From Rhodanobacter sp. DHB23 (GTDB taxonomy: Bacteria > Pseudomonadota > Gammaproteobacteria > Xanthomonadales > Rhodanobacteraceae), in assembly GCF_014842975.1 (NCBI RefSeq), contig NZ_JACYXK010000029.1:62001-126000 (forward strand): DNA of 64,000 nt. Reading direction: 5' to 3'. Of this stretch, positions 10,715-18,536 are shown piece after piece (the first letter of the stretch is position 1; each line of letters opens with the position of its first letter). The translations under genes were made by a program, and so were the position numbers. The notes under the pieces were generated by a model that was given only the letters and a program-made list of their open reading frames with translations, ran no database searches and had not been told where the DNA came from.

Positions 10715-10743
10715 GGCCTGTCCAATATCGCCACGTAGCCCAC
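10715..10743 (+). repeat. copy of the GCCTGYYCMAT gene-end repeat (partial)
   Basis: GGCCTGTCCAATATCGCCAC starts immediately after the stop codon of the preceding gene and matches the left arm of the copies at 28941, 33921 and 1975. The right arm is not evident, so this is a half-copy. Confidence 0.55.
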
Positions 10744-10757
10744 GCCAGATCCGCGGC

Positions 10758-10964
10758 TCAACGCCGCGCGCGGCGCAACACGCTTTCGACGAGGATGGCG
10801 AGCAGGCCCGCGGCAAGGACCGCCGCATTCCAGCCACCGCCAAGTTGCAGCAGCGGCAAGGCCAGCCACGCCAGCAGCAGCCACGCCACGATGGCCAGCG
10901 CGTAGCGGCCGTCGTCGACGAACAGGCCCCAGAGTTCGACCAGCAACCTGCGCAGCCAGCTCAT
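10758..10964 (-). CDS. small two-helix membrane protein
   Basis: A 68-residue protein with two hydrophobic helices (about residues 20-40 and 45-62) and a basic C-terminus (RRARR). Its ATG (10962-10964) overlaps the stop of the upstream COG4280-like gene in the pattern ATGA, which indicates translational coupling and makes it very likely real. It probably works with that membrane protein, either as a small subunit or as a stabilising partner. No named family recognised. Confidence 0.65.
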   Translation of the reverse strand: MSWLRRLLVELWGLFVDDGRYALAIVAWLLLAWLALPLLQLGGGWNAAVLAAGLLAILVESVLRRARR

Positions 10965-11713
10965 CGGGCGATCTCCCGTGTCGTGCGCCGGCACCACGCC
11001 ACGCACAGCGCGGCCGCCGCGAGGAAGGCGCACGCCAGCACGGGAATGGCGCCGTCCTCGCCCGGCCACGCGTAACCCATGCCCTCGCCGGCCCAGTACG
11101 TGCCGAACGCGCACAGCAGCACGCCCACCGCGAACTTCAGCGTGTTCTCCGGCACCCGCGCCAGCGGCCGGTGCAGCGCCACGCCCAGTGCCACCACCAC
11201 CAGCAGTGCGGCCAGCGCACCGAGGCTGGCCGGCCACAGCAGGTCGGCGCGGCCGGCACCGATGGCGAGCACGATGAACACCACCTCGATGCCTTCGAGC
11301 ACGGTGCTCTTGAACGCCACCACGAACGCGAGCCTGTCCAGGCCGGGGCGCGCACCACCCTGCCCGCCCAGCGCCTGTGTCTCGCGACGGTAGATCGCAT
11401 CCTCGTCATGCAGGGCGAGCACGCCGGCCGCGCGCAGCACCGCCTTGCGCAGCCAGCGCATGCCGAACAGCAGCAACAGGGCGCCCACCACCAGTTGGAA
11501 ACCGTGCAGGGGAACGCGGGCGAGCGCGTGGCCCAGCAGCGCGACCAGCAACAGCAGCACCAGCAAACCCGTGGCGCAGCCCGCCAGCGCGCTGCGCCAG
11601 CCACGCGTCACGCCCACCGCCAGCACCACGGTCAAGGCTTCCACGCACTCCACCAGCGAGGCGAGGAAGGAGGCCAGCACGGTGGCACCGGCATGGATCC
11701 AGTCAATCGGCAC
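10961..11713 (-). CDS. COG4280-like polytopic membrane protein
   Basis: A 250-residue protein with about seven hydrophobic helices, resembling the COG4280 group of predicted membrane proteins. Two glutamate-rich helices look like a repeat: SLVECVEALTVVLAVGVTRG near the N-terminus and STVLEGIEVVFIVLAIGAG near residue 145. This ExxE-in-membrane pattern recalls cation carriers such as the FTR1 or TMEM165 types, so a metal or proton transport role is a reasonable but unproven inference. The start is a GTG at 11713 with GGAG six bases upstream; longer frames add an unlikely basic N-terminus. It is coupled to the small membrane gene downstream and divergent from the ATP-grasp gene. Confidence 0.6.
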   Translation of the reverse strand: MPIDWIHAGATVLASFLASLVECVEALTVVLAVGVTRGWRSALAGCATGLLVLLLLVALLGHALARVPLHGFQLVVGALLLLFGMRWLRKAVLRAAGVLALHDEDAIYRRETQALGGQGGARPGLDRLAFVVAFKSTVLEGIEVVFIVLAIGAGRADLLWPASLGALAALLVVVALGVALHRPLARVPENTLKFAVGVLLCAFGTYWAGEGMGYAWPGEDGAIPVLACAFLAAAALCVAWCRRTTREIAR

Positions 11714-11942
11714 GGGGGCTCCGTCGCGCAGCGGGTTCAGGCACGCAGCATACGCCCGTGCGATTGACAGCCGTCCCCGCGCGACCGAAGAATATGCGCC
11801 ATGCGTCGCCTGCGCGACGCTTCCCTGTTGCGTCGGCGATCCACGCCGCGCAGTCCGCGCCGAGGGGTGCTGCGACGGAGCCATCCGCCACGCTCGGCCC
11901 GCGATCTTCGAGACAAGGGCGCCCTCGACACAGAGGGTTCTC

Positions 11943-12848
11943 ATGTCCATTCAGCTTGCCCTTGCCACCGACGCCGACCATCCGGGCATCCACCCCGACG
12001 ACGCGCATTTCGCCGCCACGCTCGCGGGCCTCGGCGTGCACGCCACGCCCTGCGTGTGGAACGACCCCGCCGTGGACTGGTCGCGCCACGACGCCGTGCT
12101 GATCCGCACCGTCTGGGACTACTTCAAGCACCATGCGCAGTTCCTGCATTGGCTGGACCGGCTCGACGCGCTGGGCGTGCCCACCATCAACGACAGCCGC
12201 CTGCTGCGCTGGAACAGCGACAAGCGCTACCTGGCGCAGCTGGAAGCACTGGGCGTGCCGGCCATTCCCACCCGCTTCGTCGCGCACGCCGGGCTGGGCG
12301 CAGCCCTGGCCGCAGCCGAAGGCCGCGACATGGTGGTCAAGCCCAGCGTCAGCGGCGGCGCGTGGCGCACGGTGCGCGGCACCGTGGGCGATCCCGCCTT
12401 CGGGCAGGCCGTGCGGGAACTGCCGCCCGGCGATTACCTGCTGCAACCCTTCGTGCCGGCGGTGGTCGAGCAGGGCGAATGGTCGCTGCTGTTCTTCGGC
12501 GGCACGTTCAGCCACGCCGTCGTCAAGCGGCCGGCCCGGGGCGACTACCGCGTGCAGAACGAGCACGGCGGCCGCACCGAAGCCGCCGAACCGGAGACCG
12601 CCACGCTGGCTGCGGCCCGGCAGGTGCTGGCGACCTGCGCCAGCCTGGACCTGGGCGAGGCGGTGTACGCGCGGGTGGACGGCGTGGTCGCGGACGGCCG
12701 CTTCCTGCTGATGGAGCTGGAGCTGATCGAGCCGTCGCTGTTCCTTGCCGGGCGGCCCGATGCCGCCGAACGCCTGGCGCATCTCGTGGCCGCGCGGCTG
12801 GCGGCGCTGCGCCGCACGAACGCACCACGCACGCTGGAGCGCAGCTGA
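11943..12848 (+). CDS. ATP-grasp ligase (RimK/DcsG-like)
   Basis: A 301-residue protein of the ATP-grasp superfamily. Recognisable parts are an N-terminal preATP-grasp region with RTVWDYF (about residues 56-62), WNSDKRYLAQLEALG, the ATP-binding lysine region GRDMVVKPSVSGGAWRT, LLQPFVPAVVEQGEWSLLFF and the metal-binding end LLMELELIEPSLFL. It should form an amide-type bond from a carboxylate and an amine using ATP. The closest look is to the group containing O-ureidoserine cyclo-ligase DcsG and other COG0189 enzymes; the true substrate is unknown. The next gene's ATG overlaps its TGA by one base, linking it with a gamma-glutamylcyclotransferase-like protein. Confidence 0.8.
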   Translation: MSIQLALATDADHPGIHPDDAHFAATLAGLGVHATPCVWNDPAVDWSRHDAVLIRTVWDYFKHHAQFLHWLDRLDALGVPTINDSRLLRWNSDKRYLAQLEALGVPAIPTRFVAHAGLGAALAAAEGRDMVVKPSVSGGAWRTVRGTVGDPAFGQAVRELPPGDYLLQPFVPAVVEQGEWSLLFFGGTFSHAVVKRPARGDYRVQNEHGGRTEAAEPETATLAAARQVLATCASLDLGEAVYARVDGVVADGRFLLMELELIEPSLFLAGRPDAAERLAHLVAARLAALRRTNAPRTLERS

Positions 12849-13198
12849 TGGAAGTCCGTGCCGACGCGTTGCTGTTCTCCTACGGCACGCTGCAAAGCGA
12901 AGCGGTCCAGCTCGCCATCTTCGGCCGCCGCCTCGACGGCGTGCCCGACGCGCTGCCCGGCTATCGCCTCGAACAGCTGGCGATCCGCAACGCGCAGGTC
13001 GTCGCCACCAGTGGCGCCGCGCAGCATCCCATCGCGGTGCCCAGCGCGGATCCGGCGGACTTCGTGCGCGGCGTGGTGTTCCGCCTCACGCCACGGGAGC
13101 TGGCCCAGGCGGACGCCTACGAGGTGGACGACTACCGCCGCGCAGCCGTGGTGCTCGCCTCCGGCCTGCGGGCGTGGATGTACGTGCGCGCGGAGTGA
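12848..13198 (+). CDS. gamma-glutamylcyclotransferase-like (AIG2-type) protein
   Basis: A 116-residue protein with the AIG2/GGCT fold markers: LLFSYGTLQSEAVQLAIFGR at residues 8-27 with the YGTL substrate loop, the FVRGVVFRLT strand, and a conserved acidic YEVDDYRR segment where the catalytic glutamate normally lies. Such enzymes release 5-oxoproline from gamma-glutamyl amines or peptides. It starts on the last base of the ATP-grasp gene (TGATG), so the two proteins are made together and may act on the same gamma-glutamyl or peptide-like compound. The exact substrate is not known. Confidence 0.8.
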   Translation: MEVRADALLFSYGTLQSEAVQLAIFGRRLDGVPDALPGYRLEQLAIRNAQVVATSGAAQHPIAVPSADPADFVRGVVFRLTPRELAQADAYEVDDYRRAAVVLASGLRAWMYVRAE

Positions 13199-13278
13199 CG
13201 GTCCGCGCCGGTGCCGCCGGCGCGGCGGTATCGGCGCGTTCTAGAATCACGCGCACCCGCACTGCCCATCCCCGCCCC

Positions 13279-14361
13279 TTGCCCACGCCTTCCCGCAAGA
13301 TCCTCCACGTCGACATGGACGCGTTCTACGCGTCGGTGGAGCAGCGCGACGACCCTGCGCTGCGTGGGCAACCGGTGGTGGTGGCGTGGAAGGGCGCGCG
13401 CTCGGTGGTCTGCGCTGCCAGCTACGAGGCGCGCAAGTTCGGCGTGCGCTCGGCGATGCCGGCGGTGCGTGCGGAGCGGCTGTGCCCGCAGGCGATCTTC
13501 GTGCCGCCGGACTTCGCGCGCTACAAGGCGGTGTCGCGGCAGGTGCGCGAGATCTTCGCGCGGCATACCGAGTTGGTCGAACCGCTGTCGCTGGACGAGG
13601 CCTACCTCGACGTCACCGCGACCAAGACCGGCCTGCCCTCGGCCACCGCCACCGCCGAGGCGATCCGCGCGGCGATCCGCGAGGAGACGCAGCTCACCGC
13701 TTCCGCCGGCGTGGCGCCGAACAAGTTCCTCGCCAAGATCGCCTCGGACTTCCGCAAGCCCGACGGCCTGTTCGTGGTGCGCCCGCGCGAGGTGCTGGAT
13801 TTCCTCGCGCCGCTGCCGATCGGCCGCCTGCCCGGCGTGGGCAAGGTGATGGAAGGCAAGCTCGTCGCGCTGGGCCTGGCCACCGTGGGGGAGCTGCGCG
13901 CGTTCGCGGCGGAGGAACTGGAGCAACGCTTCGGCCGCTGGGGCCGGCGCCTGCACGAGCTGTCACTGGGCATCGACGAGCACCCGGTGACGCCCGACCG
14001 CCCCACCCTGCAGGTGTCCGCCGAGGACACCTTCGAGCACGACCTCACGCTGGACGAACTGGAGCCGCACATCCGCCGGCTCGCCGGAAAGACCTGGGCC
14101 GCGCACCAGCGCGAGGCCGACGATGGCCGCATCGCGCGCACCGTGGTGCTCAAGCTCAAAACCGCGGATTTCCACACGCTCACGCGCAGCCTCACGCCTG
14201 CACAGCGCCCGGCGTCCGGACACGAGCTGGCCGAGATCGCCTGCGCGCTGCGCGAGCGGGTGGAGCGCCCTGCCGACGCGCTCTATCGCCTCGTCGGCGT
14301 GGGCCTGGCCGGGTTCGTGGAAGCCGACCAGTATGTGGCGCAGTACGAACTGTTCGAGTGA
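13279..14361 (+). CDS. dinB: DNA polymerase IV (Y-family translesion polymerase)
   Basis: A protein of about 360 residues with the full Y-family pattern: HVDMDAFYASVEQRDDPALR at the start (first catalytic Asp), YEARKFGVRSAMP, SLDEAYLDVT (catalytic Asp-Glu), SAGVAPNKFLAKIASDF, GVGKVMEGKLVALGL in the thumb and a little-finger domain. It copies damaged DNA without proofreading. No ATG lies in the expected place: the TTG at 13279 puts the catalytic motif at the usual distance, while a GTG at 13195 overlaps the preceding stop and would add 28 unusual residues. The C-terminus lacks an obvious QxxLxLF clamp-binding motif and ends in QYELFE. The translation start is the uncertain part. Confidence 0.9.
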   Translation: MPTPSRKILHVDMDAFYASVEQRDDPALRGQPVVVAWKGARSVVCAASYEARKFGVRSAMPAVRAERLCPQAIFVPPDFARYKAVSRQVREIFARHTELVEPLSLDEAYLDVTATKTGLPSATATAEAIRAAIREETQLTASAGVAPNKFLAKIASDFRKPDGLFVVRPREVLDFLAPLPIGRLPGVGKVMEGKLVALGLATVGELRAFAAEELEQRFGRWGRRLHELSLGIDEHPVTPDRPTLQVSAEDTFEHDLTLDELEPHIRRLAGKTWAAHQREADDGRIARTVVLKLKTADFHTLTRSLTPAQRPASGHELAEIACALRERVERPADALYRLVGVGLAGFVEADQYVAQYELFE

Positions 14362-14403
14362 CGCCGGGGCCAGGTGGCGCGCAGCAGCTGCCTCGACGAA
14401 GTG

Positions 14404-14679
14404 CTAGGCATCGCGAAGAAGCCGGGCGACGCTTTGCGCAAGAACAGGATCCGGCAGAACGTATGGACCGCCCATTTGCGTGGGCTTGAGGCCAGGATGC
14501 TCGCGATAGATGGCGTTGGCGATGTCGAGCAGGCCTGCCATTGCGGCCCCGAACAGACGACGCTGCCGCTTGAATTCTTCGGGCGCGCAGTCGTGCCGGA
14601 TGCTCGCCAGCTGGGCATCGAGAGCGGCGCTGAGCTTGCAGGCAAGGACGCTGGTGGACTCCGCCGACTGTAGATTCAT
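14404..14679 (-). CDS. hypothetical helical protein, 91 residues
   Basis: A predicted soluble, mainly helical protein. The segment FKRQRRLFGAAMAGLLDIAN is followed by AIYREHPGLKPTQMGGPY, which looks like a conserved core with a C-terminal amphipathic helix (LAQSVARLLRDA). I do not recognise a family. It lies on the minus strand, converging with dinB, 42 bp from its end. Composition is balanced and unlike the arginine-rich shadow frames, so I consider it real with moderate confidence. Confidence 0.5.
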   Translation of the reverse strand: MNLQSAESTSVLACKLSAALDAQLASIRHDCAPEEFKRQRRLFGAAMAGLLDIANAIYREHPGLKPTQMGGPYVLPDPVLAQSVARLLRDA

Positions 14680-14747
14680 GGTGCTACTGCTGCTTCCCCA
14701 TGGCCAACGTTTGAGTCAAGCGGCGTGCGGTACGCGCTTCCACTTGG

Positions 14748-15005
14748 TCAGGCCCCATTCTTGCGGCTACGCCAAATCCAGCCGAACACGACACCACAGA
14801 GTCCGATCGACAGACCGGACACCAGCGGGTGCCAGCGTTGCTCCAGGCCCGCACCCAGCTGGATTGCGACGGCCAACGGAATGCCCAGCACGATTCCCGC
14901 GACAGCCCCGGGATTGGAACGGGTGCGGCCGAGCCTTGCAAGAAGCATGAGCACGAGCCCGGCCGCCAGCGAGCAGAGGAAGGCAAAGAAGACCTGTTGA
15001 ATCAT
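14748..15005 (-). CDS. small membrane protein, 85 residues
   Basis: A hydrophobic protein with three predicted helices (about residues 4-24, 32-52 and 58-78), a basic loop RLGRTRSNPG and a basic tail RSRKNGA. It lies downstream of the ABC exporter genes on the same strand, 36 bp after the permease stop is passed in the other direction of reading, so it is transcribed after the exporter. No family recognised; a lineage-specific inner-membrane protein is the safest description. Confidence 0.5.
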   Translation of the reverse strand: MIQQVFFAFLCSLAAGLVLMLLARLGRTRSNPGAVAGIVLGIPLAVAIQLGAGLEQRWHPLVSGLSIGLCGVVFGWIWRSRKNGA

Positions 15006-15041
15006 CGTGATGTCCCTATGGGGCTCCGACGCATCCCTGCC

Positions 15042-16358
15042 TCACGCCCGGATCCACCGCCACAGCTCGCCCCAGGTCGGCTTCTTGCCGTACATCAGGA
15101 TGCCGGTGCGGTAGATGCGCCCGGCCAGCCACACGCAGGCCAGCAGGCCCACCACCATCAGGCCCAGCGACAGCGCCAGTTGCATTGGCGGCACCGCGGT
15201 CATCGACCAGCGCACCGGCATGGTGAACGGGGCGAACAGCGGGATGAAGGACATCGTGGTGCCCAGCGTGCCCGCGGGGTCGTTGATCAGGCCGAACATC
15301 GACATGAAGCCCACGAGGATGCTCATCGTGACGAAGACCGCGTATTGCTGGGCCTCCTGGATGGTGTTGCACATCGCGCCGATCGCCGCGTACAGCGAGC
15401 CGTAGATCAGGAAGCCCAGCGTGAAGTAGAGCAGGAACACCACCAGCAGCGCCGGCGGCATGCTGGGGATGACGAACTTGCCCGCGGCGTCCGCGCCCAT
15501 GCCGAACGCGCCGGCCAGGTGCGGTCCCTGGCTGCCGAGCACGAAGGCCGTGCCCACCCAGATCCCCATCTGGGTCAGGCCGGCCAGCCCCACACCCAGC
15601 ACCTTGCCCATCAGCATCTGGAACGGGGTGAGCGAGGAGGTGAGCACTTCCATGATGCGCGAGTTCTTTTCCTCGATCACCGAGACCAGGGTGCGGCTGC
15701 CGTAGGTGATGATGGCGATGTAGAGCAGGAAGCCCATCCCATAGGCCAGCGCGAACGAAGCCTCGCCACTTTGCCCGGTGAGCTTGCCGTCGGTGACCTT
15801 GGCGGTGTCCATGTCCGCCGGCGCCATCGCCTTGGTGACCAGCGCCTGGTCCACGCCGGCATGCGCCAGGCGCACGCCGGCCAGTGCCTTGGAAACTTCG
15901 CGCTGCAGCCGGTTCATGCCATCCGGCGAGCTGACGTTGTCGCCGTAGTAGTGCAGCTTGCCGCTGGCCAGGGTGTCGGCGTCGAGTACCAGCACGCCGT
16001 CCCAGCCGTCCTGCCCCTTGCCCTTCGCGAAGCCGGCCTTGGCGATCAGGCCGTCGCGCACCTGGCCGAGGCTGGCGGCGTCGGCGGGGAACAGCGTCGC
16101 CTCGTAGCGCGGCCTGGCCGCCTTGCCGTCGTCGAAGGTGGCGGCATCCAGCGCGGCCACCACCGGCTGGCCCAGGCCGCTGCCGGAGGCGTCCACCACC
16201 GCCACGCGGCTGCCGTGGTCGCCGCCGCTCATCAGCAGGACGGGCAGCACCGCCATCGCCAGCATGAACACCGGCAGCAGCAGGGTGGAGATCAGGAAGG
16301 CCCTGGTGCGCACGCGCTCCACGTACTCGCGGCGGATCACGGCAAAGGTCTTGTTCAT
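15042..16358 (-). CDS. ABC exporter permease, NatB/ABC-2 type
   Basis: A 438-residue permease. The N-terminus (TFAVIRREYVERVRTRAFLI) leads into the first helix, then a periplasmic domain of about 150 residues (residues 45-190), then five more helices including LVSVIEEKNSRIMEVLTSSL and FQMLMGKVLGVGLAGLTQMG, hallmarks of the NatB/ABC2_membrane_3 group. It forms an exporter with the ATPase encoded upstream; the two genes overlap in the pattern ATGA (16355-16358). Substrates of this group include sodium ions, peptides and antibiotics, and none can be assigned here. Confidence 0.85.
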   Translation of the reverse strand: MNKTFAVIRREYVERVRTRAFLISTLLLPVFMLAMAVLPVLLMSGGDHGSRVAVVDASGSGLGQPVVAALDAATFDDGKAARPRYEATLFPADAASLGQVRDGLIAKAGFAKGKGQDGWDGVLVLDADTLASGKLHYYGDNVSSPDGMNRLQREVSKALAGVRLAHAGVDQALVTKAMAPADMDTAKVTDGKLTGQSGEASFALAYGMGFLLYIAIITYGSRTLVSVIEEKNSRIMEVLTSSLTPFQMLMGKVLGVGLAGLTQMGIWVGTAFVLGSQGPHLAGAFGMGADAAGKFVIPSMPPALLVVFLLYFTLGFLIYGSLYAAIGAMCNTIQEAQQYAVFVTMSILVGFMSMFGLINDPAGTLGTTMSFIPLFAPFTMPVRWSMTAVPPMQLALSLGLMVVGLLACVWLAGRIYRTGILMYGKKPTWGELWRWIRA

Positions 16359-17317
16359 GCGCTGGCTCCGGCGACGGCAGGCAAGGGAGTGGCATCGGGG
16401 TCGGCACCGACCTTGGCGACGAAGATGGCGTGCAGCGAAGGCTCCACCACCTCGAAGCGGCGCAGGCCCACGCCGGCGCCGACCAGCGCGGCGAGCAACT
16501 GCCCGGGATCGGCGCCGTCGGCCATCTTCAGCTCGGCGCTGGCGCCGTAGTCGTCCAGCCGCGCCACCAGGCGCGGGTCGGCGAGGATCGCATCGGCCTG
16601 GTGGCGGTCGTGGGCGAAGCCCAGCGCCACGTGGCGGCCGCCGAAGTCGGCCTTCACCTGCGCCACGGTGCCGTTCACCACCAGCTTGCCGCGCGCGATG
16701 ATCGCCACGCGGTCGCACATGCGCTCGGCCTGCTCCATCACGTGGGTGGAGAACAGCACGGTGCGGCCGCCGGCGGCGATCTCCACCACGATGTCCTTCA
16801 TCGCCTGCGCGTTGATCGGGTCGAGGCCGGAGAACGGCTCGTCCAGGATCACCAGCTCCGGCTCGTGCAGCAGCGAGCCGGCGAACTGCACCTTCTGCTG
16901 CATGCCCTTGGAGAGATCCTCCACCTTCTTCTGCGCCCAGCCGGCGATCTCGAGGCGCTCCAGCCACGCCTGCGCGCGCTGCCGCGCATCATTGCGCGCG
17001 ATGCCCTTCACCTCGCCCAGGAACACCAGGTGGTCGAGCACCTTCATCTTCTTGTACAGGCCGCGCTCCTCGGGCAGGTAGCCGATGCGCGCCGACAGGT
17101 CGCGGCTGTTGCGGCCGTCGCCGAACAGCGCGATGCGCCCCTCGTCCGGCTGCAGGATGCTCATGATGAGGCGGATGGTGGTGGACTTGCCGGCGCCGTT
17201 GGGGCCGAGCAGGCCGTAGATGCCGCCGGACGGCACCTGCAACGACAGATCGCTCACCGCGGTATGGCCGGCGAACCGCTTGGTCACCGATTCGACGCTG
17301 ACGCTGGGCGTGGACAC
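16355..17317 (-). CDS. ABC exporter ATP-binding protein, NatA type
   Basis: A 320-residue ATPase. Walker A is [18 protein letters not shown] (about residues 35-52), the Q-loop lies in ARIGYLPEERGLYKKM, the signature motif is DLSKGMQQKVQF, Walker B is ELVILDEPFSGLDPI, and the H-loop is FSTHVMEQAERMCD. The C-terminal 90 residues match the extended domain of NatA-like ATPases (DUF4162). It powers the permease encoded immediately downstream, with translational coupling. Confidence 0.88.
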   Translation of the reverse strand: MSTPSVSVESVTKRFAGHTAVSDLSLQVPSGGIYGLLGPNGAGKSTTIRLIMSILQPDEGRIALFGDGRNSRDLSARIGYLPEERGLYKKMKVLDHLVFLGEVKGIARNDARQRAQAWLERLEIAGWAQKKVEDLSKGMQQKVQFAGSLLHEPELVILDEPFSGLDPINAQAMKDIVVEIAAGGRTVLFSTHVMEQAERMCDRVAIIARGKLVVNGTVAQVKADFGGRHVALGFAHDRHQADAILADPRLVARLDDYGASAELKMADGADPGQLLAALVGAGVGLRRFEVVEPSLHAIFVAKVGADPDATPLPAVAGASA

Positions 17318-17505
17318 GTGTGCTGCTCCCTGTTCGCGGGTCTCCCCGACCCGTCGCCGCCCAACTTAGCATGGCACCGGCGGAGAACCACCCTGCCCTT
17401 GGTCACGCTCGCCCGCGGCGTGGCGGGCAGGGGGCCGCGCGCCCATCCCGCGCGCGGCCCACGCGGGCATGCCGGCGATGCGGCGCTGCCCGCCCCGCAG
17501 CGGTT

Positions 17506-17832
17506 TCAGCCGAGCTTGCGCGACACCGCGAAGAACACCAGGTTGCCGAGGCCGGTGGCGCCTGCCAGCACGGCCACCAGGCCGGGTGTGATCTCCTGCC
17601 AGCCGAACCACTGGATCAGGCCGAAGCCCAGCGCCACCGACAGCAGCACGATGCCCCAGCGCAGCGAGGAATGGCGGCGGCGCAGCTCCTCGTCGCGCAG
17701 CACCGAGGCGACCAATTCGGCCGAACCGCCCGTGGCCACCATGCGTTTGCGCACCATCGCGTCCACGCAGACCTTGATCGCGTAGGCGATGCAGATGAAC
17801 AGGCTGATCGGGATGAAGTCGCCGAAATTCAT
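17506..17832 (-). CDS. DUF6249-like small membrane protein, divergent from ECF sigma
   Basis: A 108-residue protein starting at the ATG at 17832 with AAGGAG upstream. It has an N-terminal helix (FIPISLFICIAYAIKVCVDA), a cytoplasmic basic/acidic loop (RKRMVATGGSAELVASVLRD, then EELRRRHSSLRWG) and two further helices at the C-terminus. This order fits the DUF6249 family. It is transcribed away from the sigma gene at 17955. The intergenic region carries an ECF-type promoter motif on both strands, so this gene is predicted to be a direct target of that sigma factor. Confidence 0.7.
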   Translation of the reverse strand: MNFGDFIPISLFICIAYAIKVCVDAMVRKRMVATGGSAELVASVLRDEELRRRHSSLRWGIVLLSVALGFGLIQWFGWQEITPGLVAVLAGATGLGNLVFFAVSRKLG

Positions 17833-17880
17833 GGGGTTCTCCTTGGAAGCGTCGGCGGAATGCCTGGCTGTCGGAAGCAT

Positions 17881-17908
17881 GGATACGGTCACCTGCGCGA
17901 CGGTTGCA
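17881..17908 (-). promoter_or_regulatory. candidate ECF sigma promoter for the DUF6249-like gene
   Basis: On the minus strand, TGCAACC (complement of 17902-17908) is followed 14 bases later by CGTATCC (complement of 17881-17887). The same two boxes with the same 14-base spacing occur on the plus strand in front of the sigma gene. The AAC...CGT core fits the general ECF promoter pattern. Confidence 0.55.
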
Positions 17909-17918
17909 GCCAGCCACT

Positions 17919-17946
17919 TGCAACCGTCCCGGCGGTGCGCGTATCC
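17919..17946 (+). promoter_or_regulatory. candidate ECF sigma autoregulatory promoter
   Basis: TGCAACC at 17919-17925 and CGTATCC at 17940-17946 are separated by 14 bases. The mirror-image copy lies on the other strand at 17881-17908. The sigma ATG is at 17955, so the transcript would have almost no leader, or begin at about the start codon. Confidence 0.55.
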
Positions 17947-17954
17947 CTTGCAGG

Positions 17955-18536
17955 ATGGAAGGCAGCCCCGACAACCCGGACCTCGCCCTGGTCGACGCCG
18001 TATTGGCCAACCGGCCCGGCGCGTTCGAGCGCCTCGTGCGCGAGTACCAGGGCCTGTGCTGGCACATCATCCAGCGCATGGTGCGCAACCCCGAGGACGC
18101 GCGCGAGCTGTGCCAGGACACCTTCCTGCGTGTGCACCAGTGCCTGCACCAGTACCGCGGCGAGAGCGCGCTGAAATCCTGGATCGGCCGCGTGGCCTAC
18201 ACCATCGCCCTGCGCCACCTGCAGCACAAGCGCATCCCGCTGGTCGAACCGCAGGACGACGACGAAGGCAACGCGCTGCTGGAAAACATCGGCGACGGCT
18301 TCGACCTCGAAGCCGCCTGCGTGGGCGAGGAAACCCGGCGCCACCTGCACGAAGCCATCGACGCGCTGCCGCCCTTGCAGCGCACCGTGCTCACCCTGTA
18401 CTACCTCGACGAACTGCCCATACCCGAGATCGCCCGCATCACCGGGCTGGCCGGGGGTACCATCAAGAGCCACTTGTTCCGCTCACGCCTGCGCCTGCGC
18501 GAGGCGCTGGAAAACCGGACAGGAGTTGCGGCATGA
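17955..18536 (+). CDS. ECF-type sigma factor, RpoE-like group
   Basis: A 193-residue sigma factor. Region 2 contains ERLVREYQGLCWHIIQRMVR and ARELCQDTFLRVHQCLHQYR, and region 4 contains LTLYYLDELPIPEIARITGL and GGTIKSHLFRSRLRLREALE. The arrangement is that of RpoE-like ECF sigmas. The ATG at 17955 is chosen because region 2 then starts at the normal distance and because the promoter motif lies just upstream; the frame is open back to 17904. The next gene overlaps its stop in ATGA fashion. It probably regulates itself and the divergent DUF6249-like gene. Confidence 0.88.
   Translation: MEGSPDNPDLALVDAVLANRPGAFERLVREYQGLCWHIIQRMVRNPEDARELCQDTFLRVHQCLHQYRGESALKSWIGRVAYTIALRHLQHKRIPLVEPQDDDEGNALLENIGDGFDLEAACVGEETRRHLHEAIDALPPLQRTVLTLYYLDELPIPEIARITGLAGGTIKSHLFRSRLRLREALENRTGVAA

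Noticed and set aside
13195-13278. Earlier GTG start for dinB overlapping the preceding stop
   Set aside because: The added 28 residues are Ala/Arg-rich and absent from the family pattern; the TTG at 13279 fits length better, though the start remains uncertain.
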